From the NCBI GenBank assembly GCA_024275855.1, contig JAJRYL010000158.1, positions 1-10,369 on the forward strand: a DNA stretch of 10,369 bases. Reading direction: 5' to 3'. Under the pieces are notes generated by a model. It ran no database searches. It was not told the origin of the DNA and worked only from the letters and a program-made list of their open reading frames with translations. The position numbers and the translations under genes are program-made. Numbering within the stretch: position 1 is the first letter of the stretch; each line of letters opens with the position of its first letter. Origin of the DNA: Deltaproteobacteria bacterium (GTDB lineage: Bacteria > Desulfobacterota > GWC2-55-46 > JADFVP01). Of the stretch, positions 1 through 7,462 are shown in pieces.

Positions 1-2160
1 GTACGTCGCCCGGAGCCACTCGTTAAAACAGTCGAAACCCCGCCTCGAAAGCCCTATTCCTCCGGCGTGCCCGTCGTAGATAAAGACCGCCGGACTCTGA
101 AGCTCTTCGTTAAAGGCGTAACTTACACCGCCTAAATCCAAACGGTCGCAGAGCGCGAAGAGCGGAAGCGTAGCTATCATTGCGTGTTCGAGCGCGTGCA
201 GCCCGCCCATCGCGCTGTAGCCCTCTTTTATAGTGGAGTCGAGCAGCTCTTCTGGCACCCTGAACCAGACGCCTTTTGTGGTGAAGGTGTTGGGTGGAAG
301 TTCCAGCAGGTACTCTCCCATCTCAACGTCAGAGTAGATACTCTTTTTTCTGTAACCGGATACCGTTTCCGTAGCCTCTAAGGTGCCGTAAAAGAAGTCG
401 AGGCCGCTTAGCGTATCTGTAACTTCGGTCTTAACGATCACGGTCTCTTTATCGGTTATCGCGCGCGTATAGTAATCTACATCGGCAGCCTCCCGGCAGA
501 CTACCTCTGTGTTTCCCATGTCGAGTTTAAAGACTCTGTATTGAACCCCCCGGTGCATGTAGATTGCGCCGGGATGGTTGTCTCTTAGAACCCTATCGGA
601 ATTGGTCGTGCCGATAACGGTCTTGTTTTCGAGCCGTATTGTATACGTTGTTCCGGCCTGTCGAATAGATACGTCGCGGTGCGCGAGGCGAGAGCGAGGG
701 TACCAGATGTCTCCCTTCTTCCAGTGGCGAAGATCCCCGTCGGCCTCAAGCTCTTTGAGCACCGGAGAGAGCTTTTTTGTGTCGTACACAACGTCGTTTG
801 CGCCTAAGCGAAGTTCGGCTGCGGCGCACCTGAGGTGAGATTTTAAGATAGGAAGATTGTTTCTGTCTATAATCGCGGCCTCGACGGAGCGGTTGAAGAA
901 CTCTTTGGGGTTTTTCATAAAGAACTTGTCGAGCGCGTCGGTAAGGGCGATTAAGATTATCAGGCTCTCCCGCCCGGAGCGTCCGACCCGTCCGCTGCGC
1001 TGCCATGTCGAGGTTACGCTACCCGGGTATCCGACGAGAATACAGATGTCGAGCCCGCCTATATCGACACCAAGCTCAAGCGCGCTTGTAGATATAACAC
1101 CGGAGAGTTTGCCTGAAAAGAGCCTGTTCTCTATCTCTCTTCTCTCTTTGGGCAGAAAACCGGCGCGGTACGACGCTACGCTAAGTTCCGGTTCGTTACC
1201 CTTGACCCACGAGTACATAAGCTCCGTTATCTTGCGCGCCTTTGTAAAGGCTATTGTCCTGAAGCCGCTCTTGATGGCGGTAATAAAAATCTTATTGGCG
1301 ACCGTGTACGGCGACAACTCTTTTGGTGGGTCGAGAAATAGAAAGTTCTTGCGCCCCGCCGGCGCTCCGCTCTTGGAGACAACATCGAACTCAAGGCCCG
1401 TAAGTTTACATGCGAGTTCTCCGGCGTTAGCTATTGTGGCCGAGCAGGCGATAAAGACCGGAGAGCTGCCGTACTTTGCCAGCAAACGCTGGAAGCGGCG
1501 CAGAACGTGCGCTACATGAGAGCCGAAGACGCCCCGGTAGGTATGAATTTCGTCTATAATGACGTACTTAAGGTCTTTTAAAAACCGCTCCCATTTTTCG
1601 TGAAAGGCGTTTATGGAGTAGTGCAGCATGTCCGGGTTGGTTAAGATAACGGAGGGCGGTTTTTCCCGAATCTTCTGTTTCCTGTAACTTGTCGTGTCTC
1701 CGTCGTAGACCTCGGCAAAGCCGGGCACAAAGGCGGTTCTGCCTCTTTTGCCGGTCTTCTTCTCTTTATCTTCATCATCGAAAAGATTTTTTGTAAGTTC
1801 CCTGATTGAGCGGAGCTGGTTCTGTTCGAGCCCTTTTAGCGGAAAGAGGTAGAGGGCGCGCGACTCCGGCTCTTTTAAAACCTCTTCTATTACAGGTATA
1901 TTGTATATGAGGCTTTTGCCGCTCGATGTCGGGGTCATGGTTACTACGTTTCTACTCTGCCGGATCAAATCTATCGCGTACGCCTGGTGCGAGTATAAGT
2001 CTTTTATGCCGAGCGTATTCAACCTTTTTAACAGCCGCGGGTGCAGTCCGTCCTTTGGCTCGCCATACTCAGGCTCCAAGGCGCCGATCTCTTCGTTATG
2101 TACGATATTCCTGAGGTCGTGTCTTGCCTCAAGCACGGCTATAAACTCTTCGATAGTCAT
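1..2160 (-). CDS. DEAD/DEAH-box helicase, YprA/MrfA-like with DUF1998 (3' end cut by window edge)
   Basis: A superfamily 2 ATP-dependent helicase, open for all 720 codons visible, with no stop before the left edge. Seen in order: a Q-motif-like LYSHQ (Gln59), Walker A TPTSSGKS (76-83), the Walker B box DEIH (203-206), motif III SAT (240-242), motif V STSALELGVDIGG, and motif VI QRSGRVGR (387-394). After the two RecA domains comes the C-terminal region typical of DUF1998 helicases, with GLHALEHAMIA and FIYDGHAGGIGLSRRGF near the end of the visible part. Characterised MrfA is about 750 residues and ends in a four-cysteine zinc cluster; that cluster must lie just off the window. MrfA of Bacillus subtilis acts in repair of mitomycin-C damage with the exonuclease MrfB; such a role here is inference. 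The start is the ATG at 2158-2160; an in-frame TAG lies seven codons upstream. No Shine-Dalgarno site precedes it. A generic Lhr/SecA-like helicase is excluded by the motif VI and DUF1998 signatures. Confidence 0.93.
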   Translation of the reverse strand, partial: MTIEEFIAVLEARHDLRNIVHNEEIGALEPEYGEPKDGLHPRLLKRLNTLGIKDLYSHQAYAIDLIRQSRNVVTMTPTSSGKSLIYNIPVIEEVLKEPESRALYLFPLKGLEQNQLRSIRELTKNLFDDEDKEKKTGKRGRTAFVPGFAEVYDGDTTSYRKQKIREKPPSVILTNPDMLHYSINAFHEKWERFLKDLKYVIIDEIHTYRGVFGSHVAHVLRRFQRLLAKYGSSPVFIACSATIANAGELACKLTGLEFDVVSKSGAPAGRKNFLFLDPPKELSPYTVANKIFITAIKSGFRTIAFTKARKITELMYSWVKGNEPELSVASYRAGFLPKERREIENRLFSGKLSGVISTSALELGVDIGGLDICILVGYPGSVTSTWQRSGRVGRSGRESLIILIALTDALDKFFMKNPKEFFNRSVEAAIIDRNNLPILKSHLRCAAAELRLGANDVVYDTKKLSPVLKELEADGDLRHWKKGDIWYPRSRLAHRDVSIRQAGTTYTIRLENKTVIGTTNSDRVLRDNHPGAIYMHRGVQYRVFKLDMGNTEVVCREAADVDYYTRAITDKETVIVKTEVTDTLSGLDFFYGTLEATETVSGYRKKSIYSDVEMGEYLLELPPNTFTTKGVWFRVPEELLDSTIKEGYSAMGGLHALEHAMIATLPLFALCDRLDLGGVSYAFNEELQSPAVFIYDGHAGGIGLSRRGFDCFNEWLRATY

Positions 2161-2166
2161 AGAGCC

Positions 2167-2195
2167 AACATACCACGGCTATTGTGCTCTATAAA
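2167..2195 (-). promoter_or_regulatory. Possible promoter of the helicase gene (leaderless geometry)
   Basis: On the minus strand, TTTATA (2190-2195) and TATGTT (2167-2172) are 17 nt apart; each matches four of six consensus positions. The -10 hexamer ends exactly 6 nt before the helicase ATG, so the expected transcription start is the A of the start codon. This fits the missing Shine-Dalgarno site, but the match is modest and could be chance. Confidence 0.35.
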
Positions 2196-2306
2196 CGCTA
2201 AAGTAGAGATTTGTCTTTTTTATCGTTTGGCCCATCAGCGGAGAATGAGATAGACAGAGGCTTTGCACCGCATTGCGTTACGCTGTGTATAATCGGCCTT
2301 ATTAGT

Positions 2307-2335
2307 TTGACAAGTTCAGTTTTTGCAGGTAAAAT
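2307..2335 (+). promoter_or_regulatory. Strong sigma70-type promoter for the 103-aa protein gene
   Basis: A perfect -35 TTGACA (2307-2312), a 17-nt spacer and TAAAAT (2330-2335) as -10, matching five of six consensus positions. Transcription would begin near 2342, leaving a leader of about 90 nt before the ATG at 2433. It is the best housekeeping promoter in the window, and its position in a divergent gap supports it. It probably also drives the phosphoesterase gene downstream. Confidence 0.75.
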
Positions 2336-2373
2336 TGTTATGTTACATTTTATATAAAAGCTATATGCACTAT

Positions 2374-2416
2374 AGGAGAAAAGGTGTATATAAATAGAGA
2401 GAACCGCACCTTTTAG
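2374..2416 (+). other. Candidate leader mini-ORF upstream of the 103-aa protein gene
   Basis: Within the predicted leader there is AGGAG at 2374-2378, then GTG at 2384 opening ten codons that end at TAG 2414-2416. The main gene's own ATG at 2433 has no clear ribosome site, whereas this mini-ORF has a good one. A second ten-codon frame, ATG 2420, overlaps the main start. Either could couple translation to the main gene, or both may be chance in AT-rich leader sequence. Confidence 0.25.
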
Positions 2417-2432
2417 AGAATGATTACAGACT

Positions 2433-2744
2433 ATGAAGACGTTAAGATGTAACTGTTGCGGCAACGAGTTGCCGAGTGATACGATAAAATTTGTAGTTGA
2501 AGTTAGAAGTTTCGCTGATTTCGACGGTTACCTCGAAGAGTTTGAAGGTGACATTGAAGAGGGTGTAAACAGCCTTCTCGACAACATAGACGATATGGAC
2601 GACGAAGGTTTTGAAACAGATGAAGCCTCCAAGGAGTCCATTTATATTCTTTGCAAGAAGTGCCGGGACAATTTTCTTAACGACCCGTTCCAGATAGGTT
2701 CTATGGCTTTTGAGGCTGATAATTTCAAAGGAACGATCGATTAA
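2433..2744 (+). CDS. Small acidic protein with two CxxC pairs, unknown function
   Basis: 103 residues; I do not recognise a named family. An N-terminal CNCCG (Cys6, Cys8, Cys9) and a later LCKKC (Cys74, Cys77) form two CxxC knuckles of the kind that together bind one zinc ion, as in zinc ribbons. Between them lies a strongly acidic stretch (about residues 29-65), rich in Asp and Glu. No signal peptide or membrane segment is present, so it should be cytoplasmic. The ATG at 2433 is the first possible start, because an in-frame TGA lies at 2421-2423. It sits behind a strong promoter and 62 bp before the phosphoesterase gene, so the two may be co-transcribed. It could be a DNA- or protein-binding adaptor; nothing in the sequence decides this. 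Coding is supported by the paired cysteines and the promoter. Confidence 0.75.
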   Translation: MKTLRCNCCGNELPSDTIKFVVEVRSFADFDGYLEEFEGDIEEGVNSLLDNIDDMDDEGFETDEASKESIYILCKKCRDNFLNDPFQIGSMAFEADNFKGTID

Positions 2745-2806
2745 ACAGGTTGCCGGTTCTTTGATTTCGTGACTGTACCCATCTTAAAATCCCATTATAT
2801 TTGATA

Positions 2807-3541
2807 ATGCGTTACGCACTGATCTCCGATCTCCATTCCAACCTTGAGGCACTTGAGGCGACATTGAAGCGGATCGAAATGCTCGGTCTAAGTGACAATA
2901 TCGTCTGTCTCGGTGACGTCGTAGGGTACAATACAAACCCTAACGAGTGTATAGAACTGTTGCGCAAGCTCAACGTGCGCTGCATTATGGGTAATCACGA
3001 CTCGCGCGTAGCCGGAATAGACAACTCGGACGACTTCAATTATCAGGCGTTAGAGGCGCTCGACTGGACTGTGGGCGAACTTACCGGCGACAACCTCGAA
3101 TACCTCAAGGCACTGCCTCGCACACTCGACATAGACGGGCGGTTTTTTATCTTTCACGGCTGGGTTAACGATACCGACAGTTATATTTTCGGGGCGAACG
3201 ACGCGCTGAAAAACTTCAGGCAGTTGCAGGATAACAAGAGCAACATCTACTTTTTCGGCCATACGCATGTCGCTATATCTTATCTCGGCAGCGAAGGCAC
3301 CGTGAAAATATCCGCCGACAGTACGCTTAGGCTGACCAACAGGTTCAACTACCTTGTCAACCCCGGTTCTGTAGGGCAGCCGCGCGACCGAGACCCGAGG
3401 GCGGCCTTTTTAGTCTACGATTCGGGTGTAGGCTCTATTGAATTTCACAGGGTGGAGTACGATATAAAGAGCGTTGTAGCGAAGATAAAAGCGGCCGGTC
3501 TTTCCAAGAGGCTTGGCGAGAGGTTAAAGCTTGGATGGTAG
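2807..3541 (+). CDS. Calcineurin-like metallophosphoesterase (YfcE/MJ0936-like)
   Basis: A 244-residue single-domain dimetal phosphoesterase. All the metal-ligand motifs of the family are present: DLH (Asp8, His10), GDVVGY (Asp37), GNHD (Asn63, His64), FHG (His117) and GHTH (His152, His154), followed by a conserved NPGSVGQPRD segment. The opening residues, MRYALISDLHSNLEAL, are typical of the family's N-terminus, so I choose ATG 2807 over the in-frame TTG at 2801. Family members hydrolyse phosphodiesters such as cyclic nucleotides, or act on nucleotides or proteins; the substrate cannot be told from sequence. There is no signal peptide, so it is cytoplasmic. It follows the 103-residue acidic protein gene by 62 bp. 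No Shine-Dalgarno site is visible; TATATT at 2796-2801 lies 5 nt before the ATG and could be a -10 for a leaderless transcript, but no good -35 accompanies it. Confidence 0.92.
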   Translation: MRYALISDLHSNLEALEATLKRIEMLGLSDNIVCLGDVVGYNTNPNECIELLRKLNVRCIMGNHDSRVAGIDNSDDFNYQALEALDWTVGELTGDNLEYLKALPRTLDIDGRFFIFHGWVNDTDSYIFGANDALKNFRQLQDNKSNIYFFGHTHVAISYLGSEGTVKISADSTLRLTNRFNYLVNPGSVGQPRDRDPRAAFLVYDSGVGSIEFHRVEYDIKSVVAKIKAAGLSKRLGERLKLGW

Positions 3542-3588
3542 GAAAAGCCTGAGTAGTCTCTTTTTACCGGTACAGCGGAAGAGGTAAT

Positions 3589-3626
3589 AAAAAAAAGAGC
3601 TGCGTTTATAAACGCAGCTCTTTTTT
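3589..3626. terminator. Bidirectional Rho-independent terminator
   Basis: Positions 3591-3626 are a perfect 36-bp palindrome: a GC-containing stem arm GAGCTGCGTTTA, its complement, and flanking A and T runs. On the plus strand six T follow the stem (3621-3626); on the minus strand the complement of the A8 run (3589-3596) gives eight U. It lies between the convergent phosphoesterase and moaA genes and should stop transcription from both sides. Confidence 0.93.
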
Positions 3627-3671
3627 ATTGTCTCTTTTAACGCACTGAGCTTTAAAGCGTCCCGGCGGTTA

Positions 3672-4664
3672 CTATCCGCCAATGAGGCTCATTGTTTTAG
3701 AGGTCTTTTTAAAGAACTCTTCGTTTATCTTATGTCTTTTCGGTTTCACCTTTACCGCCTGGAAGAGGATTTTTTCAATCTCTGTGTCGGAAGAGCCGTC
3801 CCTTAGCGCGTCTCTCAGATTTATTTCGGTATCGGAAAAGAGGCATGTACGGAGTTTTCCGTCGGCAGTGAGCCTCAGCCGGTTGCACGACCCGCAAAAA
3901 TGCTCTGTAACGGGGCTGATAAAACCGACCTCGCCCGGAGCGTCTTTAAAACGAAAACGGCGCGCTGGCCCCGTGCTCTTCTTTCCGCCCTCAACAGGAA
4001 AAAGTTCTTCCGCGGCGACGATACGCTCCTGAATCTCTTTGGCTCCTATACATTTATCCTTCTGCCAGCCCTCTTCCGTATTGAACGGCATGTATTCGAT
4101 AAAACGTATATGGTACGGTTTCTCTTTCGAGATGTTGGCGAAATCGATTATTTCGTCGTCGTTAAAGCCTTTAATAACCACCATGTTTACCTTAACAGGT
4201 GTAAGCCCTACACGTAACGCGGTCTCAAGTCCTTCTAAAACAGTGTCGAGCTTATCTCCGCGAGTAAGTTTCTCGAACCGTTCCCGGTTAAGGGAGTCGA
4301 GGCTTACGTTTACCCTGTTTAGTCCGGCCTCTTTTAACGCCAAAGCGTACTCGGAAAGCAATACCCCGTTGGTCGTAAGGCTCAACTCCTCTATGCCGTC
4401 TATCTTCGAGAGGTCGCTTATAAAACCTACAATGCCTTTTCGTACAAGCGGTTCGCCGCCCGTTATCCGGAAACGTTTAATTCCGTTGTCAGCCGAAATA
4501 CGTACAACGCGCGCAAGCTCTTCGTAACGCAGTATATTGGCAGGCGCGGTAAGGTCTATGCCTTCGCCGGGCATGCAGTAAACGCACCTGAGGTTGCACC
4601 TGTCGGTAACGGAAATCCTCATGTACTCTATTTCTCGTTTATATGAATCTACCAGTTTTTTCAT
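3672..4664 (-). CDS. moaA: GTP 3',8-cyclase MoaA (molybdenum cofactor biosynthesis)
   Basis: A radical S-adenosylmethionine enzyme that converts GTP to (8S)-3',8-cyclo-GTP, the first step of molybdopterin synthesis, acting with MoaC in the cytoplasm. Numbered from ATG 4664 the protein has 330 residues, normal for the family. The N-terminal SAM cluster motif is CNLRCVYC (Cys23, Cys27, Cys30). The GGEP motif is at 69-72, a GPARRF segment lies before the second cluster, and the C-terminal [4Fe-4S] ligands are CGSC plus a later Cys (257, 260, 274). The chain ends in Gly-Gly, the catalytically important tail of MoaA. A TTG 18 bp upstream is in frame, but ATG 4664 has GGAG 10 nt ahead and gives the usual N-terminus. 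No other Moco gene is adjacent; moaC must be elsewhere. All catalytic residues are intact. Confidence 0.96.
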   Translation of the reverse strand: MKKLVDSYKREIEYMRISVTDRCNLRCVYCMPGEGIDLTAPANILRYEELARVVRISADNGIKRFRITGGEPLVRKGIVGFISDLSKIDGIEELSLTTNGVLLSEYALALKEAGLNRVNVSLDSLNRERFEKLTRGDKLDTVLEGLETALRVGLTPVKVNMVVIKGFNDDEIIDFANISKEKPYHIRFIEYMPFNTEEGWQKDKCIGAKEIQERIVAAEELFPVEGGKKSTGPARRFRFKDAPGEVGFISPVTEHFCGSCNRLRLTADGKLRTCLFSDTEINLRDALRDGSSDTEIEKILFQAVKVKPKRHKINEEFFKKTSKTMSLIGG

Positions 4665-5008
4665 GCTCTGTCTGCTCCACAATCCGCCCGATTTCAGGGT
4701 AGTTGCAATACCGCCTCATATAACGGATATTTCAAGACTGCGCTGCTTACTCTACAACCGGCTCTATCGCCCTGATACTGCTTGCGGCCTTTTTTATCGA
4801 TCATCTGTATTTCTGTATATTAAAGGCACTTACTGTTTCGCAATACGCCTTATTTCAAGGGAGCTTATAATAGATCCCTCGATTAAAGGGTATATCAAAT
4901 CCGCCCTGTTTGCTTCAAAATCGACCTATAAAAAGATGTTAACTTTGCAACTCTTCCCGTTTTATGGCTTTTAACTCTCTTCGCCTCTCTGGTAAACAGG
5001 TCTGCTGC
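4665..5008. other. Intergenic gap upstream of moaA with short repeats
   Basis: 344 bp without a convincing gene. It must hold the moaA promoter unless moaA is read from the penicillin-binding protein transcript, as I see no T-tract terminator after that gene. Several short repeats occur: GCTGCTTACTCTACAA at 4742-4757 and again at 5004-5019, where it spans the end of the penicillin-binding protein gene; AATCCGCCC at 4681-4689 and 4898-4906; TATTTCAAG at 4728-4736 and 4851-4859, each preceded by a GCAATAC element at 4705 and 4840. Two overlapping hairpins share the TCCCT at 4875-4879. A 36-codon minus-strand frame (4694-4804) has no recognisable product. I see no molybdenum-cofactor riboswitch, though I could not fold the region. 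Confidence 0.5.
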
Positions 5009-5019
5009 TTACTCTACAA
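4742..5019 (+). repeat. 16-bp direct repeat pair overlapping the end of the PBP gene
   Basis: GCTGCTTACTCTACAA is present identically at 4742-4757 and 5004-5019, 262 bp apart. The right copy contains the stop and last codons (Ile-Val-Glu-stop) of the penicillin-binding protein gene. Read in the same frame, the left copy also encodes Val-Val-Glu-stop after a 16-codon open stretch. A partial past duplication of the gene tail is possible; the two copies diverge quickly outside the core. Confidence 0.55.
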
Positions 5020-7456
5020 TCTGCATCATTTCCGGGTCGTCTACGTAACCTTTATCGTCAATAGGTATGTCGAAGTCGTCGGTAATCTCCGGCGCGTTCT
5101 CGTTGCCGGTCTTATCAGGCTCTTTAACTTTTAGCGTTCTTTCCGCCGGTTTTACCTTTTCCGGTAGCGCACTCATCTGAGTCGGCGCCGTACCTGTTTT
5201 AAAGACTTCGAAGAGCACGTTCTTCGCCTCTGGCGGGGCGAGCAGCCCTGTAATGGGGTCTATCTTGGCAAACTCTATACCTTCTGGAATCTCGAACTCT
5301 TTTACCGGTGTGCCCTTGGTAGCGTTCTGCATGTACTTTAACCATATAGGTATAGCGGCGCGAGAACCCGTTTCGAACCTGCCAAGCTCCTTTTCGTTAT
5401 CGTAACCCACCCATACGGTCGCCGTAAGGTTCGGAACGAAACCGATAAACCAGGCGTCGTTAAGGTTGTTGGTGGTGCCTGTTTTGCCGCCTGCCGGTCT
5501 TCCGAGGGCTTTTGCCCTGTGTCCGGTACCGTGCTGTATTACGCCTTGCAGAAGGTTGCACATAATGTAGGCAGTGTCTTCACCTATAACCTGCTCTGCG
5601 TTCGGTATGTTCTCTTCGAGTACGTTGCCGTCTTTGTCCGTTATCTTCGTTATGAAGATAGGGTCGGGCCGGTAACCCTTGTTGGCGAAGGTGGCAAAAA
5701 CTGTATTCATTTCCGAGACCGTAAGGGCGGAGGAGCCGAGCGCAAGCGAAAGGTCGTTGGCCAAAGGAGAGGTAATGCCAAAGCGTCTCGCGTAGTCGAG
5801 CGCGGTCGATACGCCAATATCCTGAAGTATCTTAATGGTTACTATGTTGCGCGACTTGGTCAAACCGGTTCTTACTGTGGTTGGGCCGTGAAACTCTTTG
5901 TCGTAGTTGCGTGGCCGCCACTTAACCTCGTTAATGTCGTCCTCAAAGACGATAGGCGAGTCCATTACAATGGTTGCCGGCGTATAATTGTTGTCGAGCG
6001 CTGCGGCGTATATGATCGGCTTAAAACCTGAACCGGGCTGGCGGTACGCCTGTATTGCGCGGTTGAACTGCGTTTTTCTAAAGCTCGAACCTCCGACCAT
6101 CGCGCGCACGTAGCCGGTTTCCGGTTCCGACGAGATTAAGGCTGCCTCGACGAGCGGTTCCTGTTCGAGGTAGAGGCTAAGCAGCGTGTTGTCGTCCTTC
6201 GGCTCTCTTCTTACGCGAACATAGATTACGTCTCCTGTATTGAAGTTGGCGAGAGGATCGCTGACAAGCTCTCCGTCGGAGTTGTTCTCCGGGTTGTAGA
6301 CGCGTGCCCACCTGTAGTGCCACTTATTTATCAGACCGTGCCGGTGGCCTATGTCTACGCCTATCAGCTTCTTCTTTCTATCTACCGAGGTTATCAGGCC
6401 TTTGTAGATACCCTTTGCCTTAATCGGCTTTCTTTCAAGCTCTTTGTCTATTTTATCACGAAATTCGTCCATTTCGTCTACTGTTTTGAAGACCTCGACA
6501 GGGCCTCTGTAACCCCGGCGCTTGTCGAAAGCGCGGCGGCCGAAATCAACAGCCTCGTTAGCGTCCTTTTGAAGTTTCAGGTTCATTGTCGTGTAGATGT
6601 TGAGCCCGCCCTTGTAGAGCCTGTTGTCACCGTACTTCTCTTCTACATAACGTCTTATGTGCTCGGTAAAGTACGGGCCGGTCCAGAGCGTCTTTATCGT
6701 TTTGGGCTTAAGGTCGAGCTTATCAAAAAAGGCGGCAACCGCGTCGTTGGGGTTTATGTACTGCTCTTCCACCATTCTGTTCAGTACAAACTCCTGCCGC
6801 TCTTTGGCGCGCTTCAGGTTGGAGTAGGGAGAGTACTTGTTGGGGGCTTTGGGCAGGCCGGCCAAAAGAGCGGACTCTGAGATTGATAACTCGCCTACGT
6901 CTTTACCGAAGTACGTCTCGGCCGCCGCCTGAACCCCGTATGCCCCGTTGCCGAGGTATATCTGGTTGAGGTAGAGGTTGAGTATTTCGTCCTTGCTCAG
7001 TTTTCTTTCTATCCGGTAGGCCATGATAACCTCGCGGATCTTTCTCGATATCTTCTTTTCGTTCGATAGAAAGAAACTTCTCGCTACCTGCTGGGTTATC
7101 GTAGAACCGCCCTGAACGAACTTGCCGGCCAGCATATTTTTGTAAAAAGCGCGCGCGATACTGATGTAGGATATTCCGTCGTGCTCGTAAAAGCCGGAGT
7201 CTTCAGCCGCCAAGAAGGCGTCGATAAGGTATTTAGGCATGCTTGAGAGCGGTACCACCACCCTGCGCTCTATATAGAACTCTCCTATAACCTCGCCATT
7301 TGCAGAGTATGCGCGAGTTACAAGGTTCGGCTGGTAGTCTGTTATTCTGTTAAGCGAAGGAAGGTCTTTGGTGAAGTGAAAGTACCCGCCGAGTATAACA
7401 AGTATAATAAGTGCTGCAATGGCCCCTGATAGCCAGAGTATTCTTCTTTTATTCAT
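5009..7456 (-). CDS. mrcA: Class A penicillin-binding protein, PBP1A type (glycosyltransferase/transpeptidase)
   Basis: A bifunctional peptidoglycan synthase that polymerises lipid II and cross-links the strands in the periplasm. Numbered from ATG 7456 it has 815 residues. A short basic start (MNKRR) precedes one membrane helix (about 6-28), the usual type II anchor. The glycosyltransferase domain (about 50-230) has the catalytic Glu85 in EDSGFYEHDG, the QGGSTITQQ motif and RKIREVIMAYRIER. An OB-like insert (about 310-430) is typical of PBP1A proteins. The transpeptidase domain has SGFK (Ser476, Lys479), SRN (535-537) and KTGT (658-661). The C-terminal tail (about 765-815) is Pro/Asp/Glu-rich and probably disordered. 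A TTG 45 bp upstream is in frame but lies inside the likely promoter, so ATG is chosen. All catalytic residues are present. The symbol follows E. coli; ponA is an equal alternative. Confidence 0.95.
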   Translation of the reverse strand: MNKRRILWLSGAIAALIILVILGGYFHFTKDLPSLNRITDYQPNLVTRAYSANGEVIGEFYIERRVVVPLSSMPKYLIDAFLAAEDSGFYEHDGISYISIARAFYKNMLAGKFVQGGSTITQQVARSFFLSNEKKISRKIREVIMAYRIERKLSKDEILNLYLNQIYLGNGAYGVQAAAETYFGKDVGELSISESALLAGLPKAPNKYSPYSNLKRAKERQEFVLNRMVEEQYINPNDAVAAFFDKLDLKPKTIKTLWTGPYFTEHIRRYVEEKYGDNRLYKGGLNIYTTMNLKLQKDANEAVDFGRRAFDKRRGYRGPVEVFKTVDEMDEFRDKIDKELERKPIKAKGIYKGLITSVDRKKKLIGVDIGHRHGLINKWHYRWARVYNPENNSDGELVSDPLANFNTGDVIYVRVRREPKDDNTLLSLYLEQEPLVEAALISSEPETGYVRAMVGGSSFRKTQFNRAIQAYRQPGSGFKPIIYAAALDNNYTPATIVMDSPIVFEDDINEVKWRPRNYDKEFHGPTTVRTGLTKSRNIVTIKILQDIGVSTALDYARRFGITSPLANDLSLALGSSALTVSEMNTVFATFANKGYRPDPIFITKITDKDGNVLEENIPNAEQVIGEDTAYIMCNLLQGVIQHGTGHRAKALGRPAGGKTGTTNNLNDAWFIGFVPNLTATVWVGYDNEKELGRFETGSRAAIPIWLKYMQNATKGTPVKEFEIPEGIEFAKIDPITGLLAPPEAKNVLFEVFKTGTAPTQMSALPEKVKPAERTLKVKEPDKTGNENAPEITDDFDIPIDDKGYVDDPEMMQIVE

Positions 7457-7462
7457 CCTGAA

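Noticed and set aside
857..1519. 220-codon plus-strand open frame
   Set aside because: It lies wholly antisense to the helicase, whose motifs are intact; its translation shows no recognisable domain.
2198..2464. 88-codon minus-strand open frame across the divergent gap
   Set aside because: It overlaps the strong rightward promoter and the start of the zinc-knuckle gene, and its composition looks like translated AT-rich non-coding DNA.
4694..4804. 36-codon minus-strand frame upstream of moaA
   Set aside because: No ribosome site, no similarity that I recognise, and it lies in repeat-bearing intergenic sequence.
4594..4974. 126-codon plus-strand open frame
   Set aside because: It starts antisense inside moaA and runs through the repeat-bearing gap, with no ribosome site and no recognisable motif.
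4665..5008. Molybdenum-cofactor riboswitch upstream of moaA
   Set aside because: I could not make out the multi-stem Moco RNA architecture by eye; without folding there is no support for calling it.
5519..6880. Two plus-strand frames of 170 and 187 codons
   Set aside because: Both are antisense shadows of the penicillin-binding protein gene.
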